A DNA stretch of 64,000 nt from Paenibacillus sp. H1-7 (lineage in GTDB: Bacteria; Bacillota; Bacilli; Paenibacillales; NBRC-103111), in NCBI RefSeq assembly GCF_022354825.1, contig NZ_CP031168.1, positions 681,001 to 745,000 of the forward strand, read 5' to 3'. The notes beneath the pieces were generated by a model. The model had not been told where the DNA came from. It was given only the letters and a program-made list of their open reading frames with translations, and made no database searches. A program made the position numbers and the translations under genes. Positions 8,982 to 17,267 of the stretch are shown in pieces (the stretch's first letter is position 1; each line of letters begins with the position of its first letter).

Positions 8982-9014
8982 TACTTCCGTAAGTAAAGTG
9001 TTTGTGTATATAAT
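8982..9014 (+). promoter_or_regulatory. Putative HxlR operator and promoter for the reductase gene
   Basis: The palindrome TACTTCCGTAAGTA (8982-8995) keeps the TACT-N6-AGTA layout known for YodB/CatR operators. It lies where a -35 element would be, ahead of TATAAT at 9009-9014 that leads to the reductase gene. No good -35 hexamer is visible. Confidence 0.55.
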
Positions 9015-9093
9015 GACCTCGTGAAAACCAGACTTACAATGTTGCAGCAACGCGTTAGACAAATAACCCTTTTTTTTGGGAGGAGAGAACCCC

Positions 9094-10116
9094 ATGCCGA
9101 ATTTATCGTCCAGCTTTACGTTGAAAAATTTGGAGTTGAAAAATCGTACCGTAATGCCTCCGATGTGCCAGTATTCGGTTGAAGCCAAAGACGGTATTCC
9201 GAACGATTGGCATTACGTACATTACGTTTCCCGTGCTGTCGGCGGCACCGGCTTGATCATTATGGAAATGACGGACATCGAGCCCGACGGCCGAATTACG
9301 GATTTTGACCTTGGATTGTGGTCCGATGAACATATTCCGGCGTTTAAGCGGATTATTAATGAAGTGCATAAGTACGGCGCCAAAATCGGCATTCAGATTG
9401 CTCACGCAGGCCGCAAGGCGGAGGACGCCGCGGTTCCGGTCGGTCCGTCCGACATCCCGGTGAGCCCTGAGGGCAAAAAGCCGCGGGCGCTGACGACGGA
9501 AGAAGTAAAAGCCATGGTCGTAAAATACAAGGAAGCCGCTGTACGTGCAATCGAAGCAGGGGTGGATACCATCGAGCTGCACGGTGCGCACGGTTATTTG
9601 ATTCATCAGTTCCATTCGCCGGCCATTAACAACCGGGGTGACGAGTACGGCCGGGACTACGCCAAATTCGGAGTGGAAGTCATTCAGGCGGTGAAAAGCG
9701 TTATGCCCGACGATATGCCGCTCATCTTTAGAATATCGGCCATAGAGTATATGGAGAACGGCTACGATTTGGAGCACAGCCTTGAAGTTGCCAAACGCTA
9801 CAAGGAAGCCGGCGTGGACCTGTTCCATGTAAGCAGTGGCGGGGAAGGCCCTCCTCCGGGAGCACGGAAGCCCGGTAACTACCCGGGCTATCAGGTACCG
9901 TTTGCCCGGGCGTATAAGCAAGCGCTGGATGTTCCGGTCATTGCCGTCGGCATGCTGGACGATCCGAAATTGGCGGAAGCGACCGTTGCCAATGAAGATG
10001 CGGACCTCATAGGCGTAGCGCGCGGCATGCTTCGCGATTCGTACTGGGCGACTCATGCGATTCATGCCGTATCCGGCGACGTATCGGCACCGAGACAATA
10101 TAGCCGCGCCTACTGA
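9094..10116 (+). CDS. namA: NADPH dehydrogenase of the old yellow enzyme family (NamA/YqjM)
   Basis: This 340-aa FMN enzyme reduces alpha,beta-unsaturated carbonyls and quinone-like electrophiles with NADPH. It matches the YqjM subgroup: PPMCQYS places Cys25 and Tyr27 next to the flavin, LHGAHG supplies the substrate-binding His pair, and the phosphate-binding end is DLIGVARGMLRD. The ATG at 9094 follows GGGAGGAGAG at 9078-9087. A TTG at 9076 overlaps that site and is rejected. The divergent HxlR gene and the palindrome between them point to induction by electrophiles. Confidence 0.94.
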   Translation: MPNLSSSFTLKNLELKNRTVMPPMCQYSVEAKDGIPNDWHYVHYVSRAVGGTGLIIMEMTDIEPDGRITDFDLGLWSDEHIPAFKRIINEVHKYGAKIGIQIAHAGRKAEDAAVPVGPSDIPVSPEGKKPRALTTEEVKAMVVKYKEAAVRAIEAGVDTIELHGAHGYLIHQFHSPAINNRGDEYGRDYAKFGVEVIQAVKSVMPDDMPLIFRISAIEYMENGYDLEHSLEVAKRYKEAGVDLFHVSSGGEGPPPGARKPGNYPGYQVPFARAYKQALDVPVIAVGMLDDPKLAEATVANEDADLIGVARGMLRDSYWATHAIHAVSGDVSAPRQYSRAY

Positions 10117-10189
10117 TAGCGGACAAAAGTCCGTTCGGGCTTCCAAAGGGCTATCACCTAAATAAGAGCCCAAATTCTCAAGGCTAACG

Positions 10190-10217
10190 ACCCTTTTTCT
10201 CTTCCCGACATACTGTA
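10190..10217 (+). promoter_or_regulatory. Sigma-K-like promoter ahead of the QWPGHGGG repeat gene
   Basis: CATACTGTA (10209-10217) fits the mother-cell sigma-K -10 consensus CATA-N3-TA exactly, with AC about 17 bases upstream (10190-10191) as the short -35. It would place the downstream gene in late sporulation. Matches this short can arise by chance. Confidence 0.4.
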
Positions 10218-10253
10218 GATGTGTAGTCAGTTTGGAAAATGGGAAGGGAGAAC

Positions 10254-10808
10254 ATGTTAATTATGGGAAAAAGCCAAAGCAGCAGTGGAAATAAAAGCTC
10301 GCGGTCCAGCCAGCGCAGCATGCAGCAAGGCCAATGGTGGCCAGGTCAAGGAGGCGGCCAGTGGCCAGGACACGGTGGTGGCCAATGGCCAGGACACGGC
10401 GGAGGCCAATGGCCAGGACACGGCGGAGGCCAATGGCCAGGACACGGCGGAGGCCAATGGCCAGGACACGGCGGAGGCCAATGGCCGGGACACGGCGGAG
10501 GCCAATGGCCGGGACACGGCGGAGGCCAATGGCCAGGACACGGCGGAGGCCAATGGCCAGGACACGGCGGAGGCCAATGGCCGGGACACGGCGGAGGCCA
10601 ATGGCCGGGACACGGCGGAGGCCAATGGCCGGGACACGGCGGAGGCCAATGGCCGGGACACGGCGGAGGCCAATGGCCAGGACATGGCGGAGGCCAATGG
10701 CCGGGACACGGTGGAGGCCAATGGCCGGGACATGGAAGCGGACATACTACGGGAGGGCATCATACGTCGGGACACCGCAGCAATAAAAGCACTCGCAAAG
10801 TAAAATAA
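10254..10808 (+). CDS. Octapeptide-repeat protein (QWPGHGGG)n, probable spore-surface protein
   Basis: The product is about 184 aa. After a Ser-rich head it has 16 uninterrupted copies of the octapeptide QWPGHGGG (a 24-bp DNA unit, 10359-10740), preceded by one degenerate copy, and ends in a His/Lys/Arg-rich tail. There is no signal peptide or membrane segment. Trp, His and Gly at fixed spacing suggest a fibrous, self-assembling or metal-binding structural protein. Low-complexity proteins of this kind occur in spore coats and exosporia, and the sigma-K-like site upstream agrees. No named family is recognised. The start could be the ATG at 10254 or at 10263; the GGAAGGGAG site fits neither perfectly. 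Confidence 0.75.
   Translation: MLIMGKSQSSSGNKSSRSSQRSMQQGQWWPGQGGGQWPGHGGGQWPGHGGGQWPGHGGGQWPGHGGGQWPGHGGGQWPGHGGGQWPGHGGGQWPGHGGGQWPGHGGGQWPGHGGGQWPGHGGGQWPGHGGGQWPGHGGGQWPGHGGGQWPGHGGGQWPGHGSGHTTGGHHTSGHRSNKSTRKVK
10359..10742 (+). repeat. 24-bp in-frame tandem repeat, 16 copies
   Basis: Units begin every 24 bases from 10359 and differ mainly at wobble positions (cca/ccg, ggc/ggt, cac/cat). High identity implies recent expansion by slippage or unequal recombination. Open frames on all other phases here are by-products of the repeat. Confidence 0.95.
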
Positions 10809-10926
10809 CAGCAACAACCGAACTAAACGGTTTTTAAGATATAAACCTTTTTTAGGAAAAAATGGTAGACGAATCAATCGTCTTATGGTAATCTTATAAC
10901 AATAATCCGGAAGCACCGGTCGATCA

Positions 10927-10962
10927 GGTCCGCTAGAGGCATTGCCTCAGGCGGGCCTTTTT
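10927..10962 (+). terminator. Intrinsic terminator downstream of the repeat protein gene
   Basis: GGTCCGC and GAGGCA pair with TGCCTC and GCGGGCC across a short loop and are followed by T5. Confidence 0.75.
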
Positions 10963-11163
10963 CGTTCATGGGAGCGGGTAGCGCGTTTTTTTTGGAAAAT
11001 GTCGGAGATAGGTGGATTCATTAGTAACAAGAGCGGAAGCCGTTTCATATGTTGTCATGGAGTATGGATACGGTCGGCGAACTAATAACTGTTGTTCCCT
11101 ATGGTTGGATGGCAGGAAGAGAGTTCGGCGGCTTGACAACATGATAACGGAGGATGATTAGAA

Positions 11164-11472
11164 ATGAGCGATTTCAAAAAAAAATTGAAACAATTGAAGG
11201 TTTCCGATCTCAGATCGGGAGAAGTCAACTCCTGGCAAGCATCGGCTCAGGAAGATCCTAGAAGCTTGCAGTCTACTGGCATCAACTGCTTTAACTGCTT
11301 TAACTGTGTTTCGTGCTTCACTTGCTTTACCTGCTTTAACTGTGTGAGCTGCTTCCGTTGTTCCAACTGCTTCCGCTGCCATAACTGTTTCAACTGCCAT
11401 AACTGCCAAAACTGCCATAACTGCGCGCGCTGCCAAAACTGTGCCCACTGTCACCGTAACGGCGAGCAATAA
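11164..11472 (+). CDS. TOMM precursor peptide with 19 (Cys-x-x) repeats
   Basis: This 102-aa product is a ribosomally made, post-translationally modified peptide precursor. Residues 1-41 are a charged leader beginning MSDFKKKLKQLKVSDL. The core from residue 42 has 19 Cys at exact three-residue spacing. The spacer pairs are FN, VS and FT early, and HN, QN, AR and AH later. Four Cys follow Ser or Thr (VSC and FTC, twice each), so tandem oxazole-thiazole pairs are possible. This is the heterocycloanthracin/sonorensin-type layout of Bacillus. GGAGG lies ten bases before the ATG. Cyclodehydratase and dehydrogenase genes follow downstream, which supports conversion of the Cys residues to thiazoles. 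Antibacterial activity is inferred from the family. Confidence 0.9.
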   Translation: MSDFKKKLKQLKVSDLRSGEVNSWQASAQEDPRSLQSTGINCFNCFNCVSCFTCFTCFNCVSCFRCSNCFRCHNCFNCHNCQNCHNCARCQNCAHCHRNGEQ

Positions 11473-11502
11473 TCCGTATATTAAACGGCATTCAAAGCAC
11501 TT

Positions 11503-11536
11503 AAAACCCTTGTATCTTCAGATACAGGGTTTTTCT
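11503..11536 (+). terminator. Terminator/attenuator between precursor and maturation genes
   Basis: A stem built from AACCC-TGTATC and GATACA-GGGTT around TTCA is followed by T5. Position between a precursor and its enzymes suggests partial read-through, giving excess precursor transcript over enzyme transcript. Confidence 0.85.
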
Positions 11537-11647
11537 CATGAACGTCCTAATGGTCCGGGAGCAAGAACGTGACATGAGGGACAAAGAGCCATACATAAAA
11601 TGATGGGAGACGGGTCGAACCGAACGGTTAACGAAGGAGGAATTACG

Positions 11648-13624
11648 ATGACAGCCTTACATCCTTCTGCACGTTTGAAAATGAAGAGAGATACGTTCTA
11701 CGTTCCGGATGCTCACGGCAGTGTATATTTCCGCAACAATACAAGTTCTTTCCGGATGGAAGGAGAGTCTGTGGATCAATGGATCGAGCAGCTTCTCCCT
11801 TTGTTCAACGGAGAGCATACCATGGATTATTTGACGGATGAGCTCCCGGAGTCCCATGCGAACCGTATCTATGAAATTGCCGGGATGCTGTACAAGAACG
11901 GCTTCGCAAACGATGTCAGCGTTGATAGGCCTCATCAGCTGCCGGAGCAGGTACAGCGCCGATACGCCTCCCAGATCGAGTTTTTGGAGCAATTCGCGCC
12001 ATCCGCGGCGTTCCGGTTCCAGACTTATCGCGAGTCGCGGGTATTGGCTGTGGGCTGCGGGCCGTTATACGTTTCGCTGATCGCCTCCCTGCTCGAATCG
12101 GGGCTGCCCAAGCTCCATATGCTGATTACGGATGGAGAACCGACCGACCGGAGCCGGCTTACGGAGCTGGCGGCTTTTGCAAGGGAGCACGATCCCGAGG
12201 TCAGTCTGGAAGAACTAACCATCCGTCCTTCGTCTGAGCAGCCGTCGAGCCGGTTCTGGCAAGAGACCGTAGCACCGTTTGATGCGGTCATCTATGTGTC
12301 GAGAGGGGACGACGTGAGGGAGCTGCTGAGCGTTCATGCTGCATGCAAAGAGGAGAACAAGCGGTTTGCACCCGCAGTCTATTTGTCTCGGGCAGGATTA
12401 GCCGGACCGTTGATCCATCCCGGACAAGACACGCAATGGGAATCCGCATGGCGCCGTCTTCATAGCGCAGCCCTGAACGGCGGGCAGCCGCCGGAGGAGT
12501 ATTCTTCTACGGCCGGAGCGATGCTGTCCCATATCGTCGTGTTCGAATTGTTGAAACATATCGCCGGGGTGAACGAGACCGCCGGCAAACGTCAGTTTTA
12601 TTTGCTTGATCTGGAGACACTGGAAGGAAGCTGGCACCCGTTCGAGCCGCATCCGCTTGCCGAGGGGAGCTCGCTGCCGGCTGTAGTCGAGGAGGCAGAG
12701 CGGAGGCTCGAGCCGGCTAGGACGGATAACAGCGAGTGGCTGGCCCGCTTCAGCCGGCTGGTGTCGCCGGTATCGGGAGTTTTCCACGTGTGGGACGAAG
12801 GGGAGCTGAACCAGCTGCCGCTCTCCCAATGCCGCATACAGCCATCCGATCCATTGTCGGAGGGACCGGCAGAACGTCTCGCGGAGATCGCGTGCGCGGA
12901 CTTAACCCATGAGGGGGCCAGGCGCGAGGCGGCTCTGGCCGGAGTGGAGGCGTACGTGCGGAGATGGACGGACAGCTCGTCTTTCCGGCAGGAGTGGGAA
13001 GCGAGCGGCTTCACTCGGCAATGCTTGCTCGGCATCGGAGCGGGAGAAACGGCGGCAGAGGCTATGGCTCGCGCGCTGCAAAGCTGCCTGGGAGAGCGGC
13101 TGAGGAGGACGATAGCGGATCGGCCGCAAGTGGTTGCGCAGGCGCGAATCGTCTCCCTGGAGGATGTGCAGAGCCGCTATTACTTTCAGGCGTTATCGCG
13201 GATGAGAGGGACACCGGTGATCGCGCTCGGGCAGGCGGTTCACGGACTGCCGGTCGTTTGGGTCGGGACCGAGGGACAGTGGTTCGGCAGTCCCGGCTTG
13301 AATGTCACCTTGGCGCTGCGCGAGGCTTTACGGGAAGCGGTGCAGCAGGAACAAAACCGCTCCGCAGGGCGCTCCACAACTGCGAGAGGGCTTGTAACGA
13401 AGACGGCGACGTCCGTCTATTTGAACGAAGCGTCGTCTTTCCCTCTTGAAACGCCTTCGTGCGATAACGGGCATATGCCGGAGGCGGTGCGGTCCGCTCT
13501 GCAAACGCTGAAATCGAGGATCGGACATCGTCTTGTAGTGCTGGATATGGCCTCGGAGCCTTTTTTAAGGGAAGAGATCGCAGCGGTGTTCGGTGTCGTA
13601 GTGCGTGAGGGGGTGTCCCGGTGA
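11648..13624 (+). CDS. Thiazole-containing bacteriocin maturation protein (ThiF-like, RRE domain)
   Basis: This 658-aa protein matches the layout of the ocin-ThiF-like maturation proteins that accompany heterocycloanthracin precursors. Residues 1-85 look like a PqqD-type RiPP recognition element that would bind the leader (RDTFYVPD to LYKNGFANDV). A Rossmann-like part follows (SRVLAVGCGPLYVSLIAS), with a long C-terminal region lacking obvious catalytic motifs. It probably presents the precursor to the cyclodehydratase. The ATG at 11648 has AAGGAGG seven bases upstream, better than the in-frame start at 11600. The stop overlaps the next start by four bases (GTGA), so translation is coupled. 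Confidence 0.85.
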   Translation: MTALHPSARLKMKRDTFYVPDAHGSVYFRNNTSSFRMEGESVDQWIEQLLPLFNGEHTMDYLTDELPESHANRIYEIAGMLYKNGFANDVSVDRPHQLPEQVQRRYASQIEFLEQFAPSAAFRFQTYRESRVLAVGCGPLYVSLIASLLESGLPKLHMLITDGEPTDRSRLTELAAFAREHDPEVSLEELTIRPSSEQPSSRFWQETVAPFDAVIYVSRGDDVRELLSVHAACKEENKRFAPAVYLSRAGLAGPLIHPGQDTQWESAWRRLHSAALNGGQPPEEYSSTAGAMLSHIVVFELLKHIAGVNETAGKRQFYLLDLETLEGSWHPFEPHPLAEGSSLPAVVEEAERRLEPARTDNSEWLARFSRLVSPVSGVFHVWDEGELNQLPLSQCRIQPSDPLSEGPAERLAEIACADLTHEGARREAALAGVEAYVRRWTDSSSFRQEWEASGFTRQCLLGIGAGETAAEAMARALQSCLGERLRRTIADRPQVVAQARIVSLEDVQSRYYFQALSRMRGTPVIALGQAVHGLPVVWVGTEGQWFGSPGLNVTLALREALREAVQQEQNRSAGRSTTARGLVTKTATSVYLNEASSFPLETPSCDNGHMPEAVRSALQTLKSRIGHRLVVLDMASEPFLREEIAAVFGVVVREGVSR

Positions 13625-15579
13625 AGAAGCGCATCGTTATTGCCGGTGATGGCTCGTTAAGCGATTACGTTGGGGAGGAGCTGTCCCGCCAGGAGGTAGA
13701 AGGAATTCGGCTGCGTATGGATCAGCTTACGGACGGACTTCCTGATGAAGCCGGACTCGCGCTGCTGCTGCAGGAAGGCTGGCAGCCGCAAGCGGTGCAG
13801 CATGCCGAGGAGCGGTTCAGCGCTGCCCGCATCCCGTGGCTTCGGGGGGCGGTTGTGCTCGGCGAAGGTGTAATCGGGCCGTGGGTCATCCAGGGGGAGC
13901 CGGGCTGCCCGCAGTGCACGGACAGCCGCAGGCTGATGGCCGGCAGGGAACGCCGGGAAATGCAGTCGCTGCTGCAGGCATTAGCGGCCCAAGGCGGGAC
14001 GCAGCGGGACGTATGGGCTGCGCCGATCGGACTCCTGCATATGGCGAAGCTGATTGCGGCGGAGGTGCGGGAGGCGCTGAACGGGTTGAGCGGCAAGCGA
14101 AAGGGGCGGCTGATGCGCGTCAACCTGCTGACCTTGGAGACGTCCAGCCATACGGTGCTGCCGGATTCGCTATGCCCGGCATGCAGCAGGCCTGTGGACG
14201 ATACGCCGGAGCAGGCGCGCATGGAGCTTAGGCCGAGTCCGAAGCTCAAGGCCGACAGCTTTCGTACCCGGTCCATGGATGAGCTGCAAGCCGTATTGGG
14301 ACGGGATTATGTGGATCATCGGGCTGGCTTGCTGAACGGAAGCATGGTCGACTTGACGTCTCCGTTTGCCGACGCCAGCGTCAATCTGCCGCTGCTGTCG
14401 GAGGACGTAGGTGCGGCAGGACGCACGCACTCTTATGCAGTGAGCGGCTCCACGGCGATTCTGGAAGGGCTGGAGCGCTACTCCAGTCTGCAGCCGCGCA
14501 GCAAGCGAACGGTCGTATACGGCAGCTACCGCGAGCTGGCGGAGCAAGCGCTGAATCCGTTGACCGTAGGGGTACACTCGAAGGAGCAGTATGCGCTGCC
14601 GAACTATCCGTTCCGGCCGTTTGATCCTGAAGAAACGACGCCATGGGTATGGGGCTACTCGTTCCTGCAGGAGCGTCCGATTCTCGTGCCGGAATCGTTG
14701 GCGTACTACAGCATGGGCTGCGGCAGCCAATTCGTCTTTGAGTCGTCCAACGGATGCGCCCTGGGAGGAAGCCTGGAGGAGGCCATATTGTACGGAATAC
14801 TGGAAGTGGCCGAGAGGGATTCGTTCCTTATGGCATGGTATGCGCAGCTGCCTCTGCCGAGGCTGGACCTGGGTTCGGCCGCCGACCTCGAGCTGCAGCA
14901 GATGATCGACCGGCTGGAGACGGTTGCCGGGTTCGAGGTCATGTTCTTTAATTCGACGATGGAGTACGGCATCCCGAGCGTGTGGGGCATAGCCCGGAAT
15001 AAGCGGGAGGAAGGGGCGCGTCTTATATGCGCCGCAGGCGCTCATCCCGATCCGCTGCGTGCGGTGAAGGGCGCGCTTCATGAGCTGGGCGGCATGATGC
15101 CGAGCTTGGATATGAAGCTCCAAGCGAACCGTGAGGACGCTGTAAGGATGCTCCGCGACTCCTCGCAGGTGAAGTCGATGGAAGACCATTCTCTGCTGTA
15201 CGGGCTGCCGGAGGCTGAGCAGCGGCTTGGATTCTTGCTGGATGGGGGGAGCAAGCCCCTGAAGTTCGAAGAAGCGTTTCCGCTAACCGGACGGCGGAAT
15301 ACAACGGATTTGACGGATGAGCTGGTTGGCGTACTGCAGCGGTTCAACAGGCTGAACCTCGATGTCGTAGCGATTGACGTAACGGCACCGGAGCTGGCGC
15401 GCAACAAGCTGCATTGTGTCAAAGTGCTGATCCCGGGCACGCTTCCCATGACGTTCGGCCATCATTACACCCGGCTGGCCGGGCTGGATCGGGTGTTTCG
15501 GGTGCCTATGGAGCTAGGATTTACGAAACAGCCGCTGACGCCCGGTCAGCTCAATCCGTTCCCGCATCCGTTCCCGTGA
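13621..15579 (+). CDS. Fused SagC-YcaO cyclodehydratase
   Basis: This 652-aa protein should use ATP to cyclise Cys, and possibly Ser/Thr, of the precursor into azolines. The N-terminal third is a reduced E1-like partner domain with two zinc-type CxxC pairs (GCPQC and LCPAC, about residues 98 and 186). The rest is a YcaO domain with the ATP-site motifs STAILEGLERYS and SLEEAILYGILEVAERDSF. The C-terminus ends in PHPFP, the PxPxP tail of azoline-forming YcaO enzymes. The GTG start overlaps the preceding stop, and the next gene follows after 14 bases. Confidence 0.92.
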   Translation: MKKRIVIAGDGSLSDYVGEELSRQEVEGIRLRMDQLTDGLPDEAGLALLLQEGWQPQAVQHAEERFSAARIPWLRGAVVLGEGVIGPWVIQGEPGCPQCTDSRRLMAGRERREMQSLLQALAAQGGTQRDVWAAPIGLLHMAKLIAAEVREALNGLSGKRKGRLMRVNLLTLETSSHTVLPDSLCPACSRPVDDTPEQARMELRPSPKLKADSFRTRSMDELQAVLGRDYVDHRAGLLNGSMVDLTSPFADASVNLPLLSEDVGAAGRTHSYAVSGSTAILEGLERYSSLQPRSKRTVVYGSYRELAEQALNPLTVGVHSKEQYALPNYPFRPFDPEETTPWVWGYSFLQERPILVPESLAYYSMGCGSQFVFESSNGCALGGSLEEAILYGILEVAERDSFLMAWYAQLPLPRLDLGSAADLELQQMIDRLETVAGFEVMFFNSTMEYGIPSVWGIARNKREEGARLICAAGAHPDPLRAVKGALHELGGMMPSLDMKLQANREDAVRMLRDSSQVKSMEDHSLLYGLPEAEQRLGFLLDGGSKPLKFEEAFPLTGRRNTTDLTDELVGVLQRFNRLNLDVVAIDVTAPELARNKLHCVKVLIPGTLPMTFGHHYTRLAGLDRVFRVPMELGFTKQPLTPGQLNPFPHPFP

Positions 15580-15593
15580 GAGGAGGAGGACCC

Positions 15594-17267
15594 GTGGAGC
15601 TGGAAACGTTCTTGCATGATTTGCATTACGATGTCGACAAAACGAAGCCTCCGGGCTGGGAGATCGATTGGGACGACAAGCCGCTGCCTTACAAGCTGTA
15701 TCGCAGCATACCGACAGTGACATTGGCTGCGGAAATTCCATTGGTGCTGCCGGCGAACAGGCCGTTAGCGGGCGCAGCCGCGCGTGAATATCCGGGTGCA
15801 GGCTCCGGAGCGAATACACTCCGGAAGCCGGGGCCGCCTGATCTGCGAACCATCGGACACTTTCTGTGGTATGCTTACGGCCTTGCTCAAGTGAGCGATT
15901 CGATACTAGCCACCATGGGTCCGGGGCAGGATGTGTTCCGGATGCAGCGAAGGTTCGCCCCTTCCGGCGGAGGCTTGTATCCGAATGAACTATATGTCTA
16001 TTTGAACATCGGAGAGCTGCCTGAGGGTGTATATCATTACGATACGGCGCACCATCGGCTGGCGCTGCTGCGCGAAGGGAGATTTGACGGCTATATCGCC
16101 CGTGCGCTGGGCAACAGCTGCGATGTCGGCCGCTGCTTCGGCGTCGCCTTCGTTTCGTCGATGTTTTGGAAAAACTTCTTTAAATACAATCATTTCTCCT
16201 ACCGTCTGCAAGCGTTGGACGCAGGCGCAATGATGGGGCAGCTGCTGGAATCGGCCAAACGGTTCGGATGGGAAGCGGGGGTCCATTACCGGTTTCTCGA
16301 CCGCGCCGTTAATCGTCTGCTGGGGCTGTCTGAGCAGGAGGAGAGCGTATACGCCGTCATTCCGTTGTCGGCGGAATCGGCCGACGTCTGGTTTGCCGGC
16401 ATGGCAAGGCAGCCGCCCGGAGCTATTACCGCTGAACGGCTGTGCAGCGAACTGCCCGCTATCCAGCATGACCAGTACGTACGATCGAAGAGAATCAAGC
16501 CCTACCCGCTGCTGAACCGGATGAATGAAGCTTCCATGCTGGAATCGCTAGAATCGTTAGGCCCTGTCGGGCTGCCTTGGATGGAAGCCGGTGGAAGCTC
16601 CGGCCGCAGAACGGCGGCGGGTGAGAGATATCGCCTGCCCGTCACAGAGAGGCTGGAGTACGATTTCGCCTCCGCATGCCGTCAACGGTATTCGCCGGAT
16701 GCGGATTTCGTTATGGGCTCTCTGGAGCCGGAGCGGCTGGCCGCACTGCTGCGTGAAGCGACAGAGTCCTTCGTGTACCGGAACGATCTGGATGGCTTCA
16801 TGGAGCCGTCCGCTCCGAGAGCTCCGAGAGTCGGTTTGTATGGGATCCTGCATCAGGTGGAAGGAATCCCTGACGGGTCGTACCGCTACGACAGCGCGGA
16901 GTGCGCCTTGCTGCAGCTCCGGCCGGGAGATTTGCGGCTGTGGGTTCAAGAGGGAATGCCAGCGCACAACGTCAATGTGCTGCAGGTTCCCCTTGTTTTG
17001 CATATAGCCGGGGATAGGCGGCATTACTTGCCGGCGCTTGGATACCGCGGGTACCGCATCCAGCAGATGGAAGCGGGTATGCTGACACAGCGCGTCCTGC
17101 TGTCCGCTGCGGCGCTGGGGTTAAACGGGCATCCGCTGCTCGGCTATGACGCCCGGCTGTGCGACGAGCTGTACCGGCTTCCGGAGCAGCGGCTGGCGAG
17201 CCTGATCCAAATTCCCGTCGGCTGGACCCGGCCCTCCCCCCGGCTGGCGGGGGCGCTGCATGGTTGA
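15594..17267 (+). CDS. SagB-type FMN dehydrogenase (azoline oxidase), double nitroreductase fold
   Basis: This 557-aa protein likely oxidises the azolines made by the YcaO enzyme to aromatic thiazoles and oxazoles, using FMN. It contains two nitroreductase-like halves. The first is at about 80-300, with RFAPSGGGLYPNELYVYL and GVYHYD. The second is at about 380-545, with GSYRYD, QQMEAGMLTQRVLLSAAALGLNG-type helices and LIQIPVG. The frame opens at 15414 inside the YcaO gene, but the GTG at 15594 has AGGAGGAGGA just upstream and begins the conserved region. It is the last gene of the modification operon. No transporter or immunity gene follows. Confidence 0.9.
   Translation: MELETFLHDLHYDVDKTKPPGWEIDWDDKPLPYKLYRSIPTVTLAAEIPLVLPANRPLAGAAAREYPGAGSGANTLRKPGPPDLRTIGHFLWYAYGLAQVSDSILATMGPGQDVFRMQRRFAPSGGGLYPNELYVYLNIGELPEGVYHYDTAHHRLALLREGRFDGYIARALGNSCDVGRCFGVAFVSSMFWKNFFKYNHFSYRLQALDAGAMMGQLLESAKRFGWEAGVHYRFLDRAVNRLLGLSEQEESVYAVIPLSAESADVWFAGMARQPPGAITAERLCSELPAIQHDQYVRSKRIKPYPLLNRMNEASMLESLESLGPVGLPWMEAGGSSGRRTAAGERYRLPVTERLEYDFASACRQRYSPDADFVMGSLEPERLAALLREATESFVYRNDLDGFMEPSAPRAPRVGLYGILHQVEGIPDGSYRYDSAECALLQLRPGDLRLWVQEGMPAHNVNVLQVPLVLHIAGDRRHYLPALGYRGYRIQQMEAGMLTQRVLLSAAALGLNGHPLLGYDARLCDELYRLPEQRLASLIQIPVGWTRPSPRLAGALHG

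Noticed and set aside
10359..10742. CRISPR-like array
   Set aside because: The units are contiguous with no spacers and encode a regular peptide.
10239..10916. Long open frames on all phases and on the minus strand across the QWPGHGGG gene
   Set aside because: They are created by the 24-bp repeat, which lacks stops in several frames. Wobble-position variation fits only the QWPGHGGG frame.
11133..11164. TTGACA at 11133-11138 as the -35 of the TOMM precursor promoter
   Set aside because: Its -10 would fall at the ribosome site, leaving no room for a leader. The true promoter must be further upstream.
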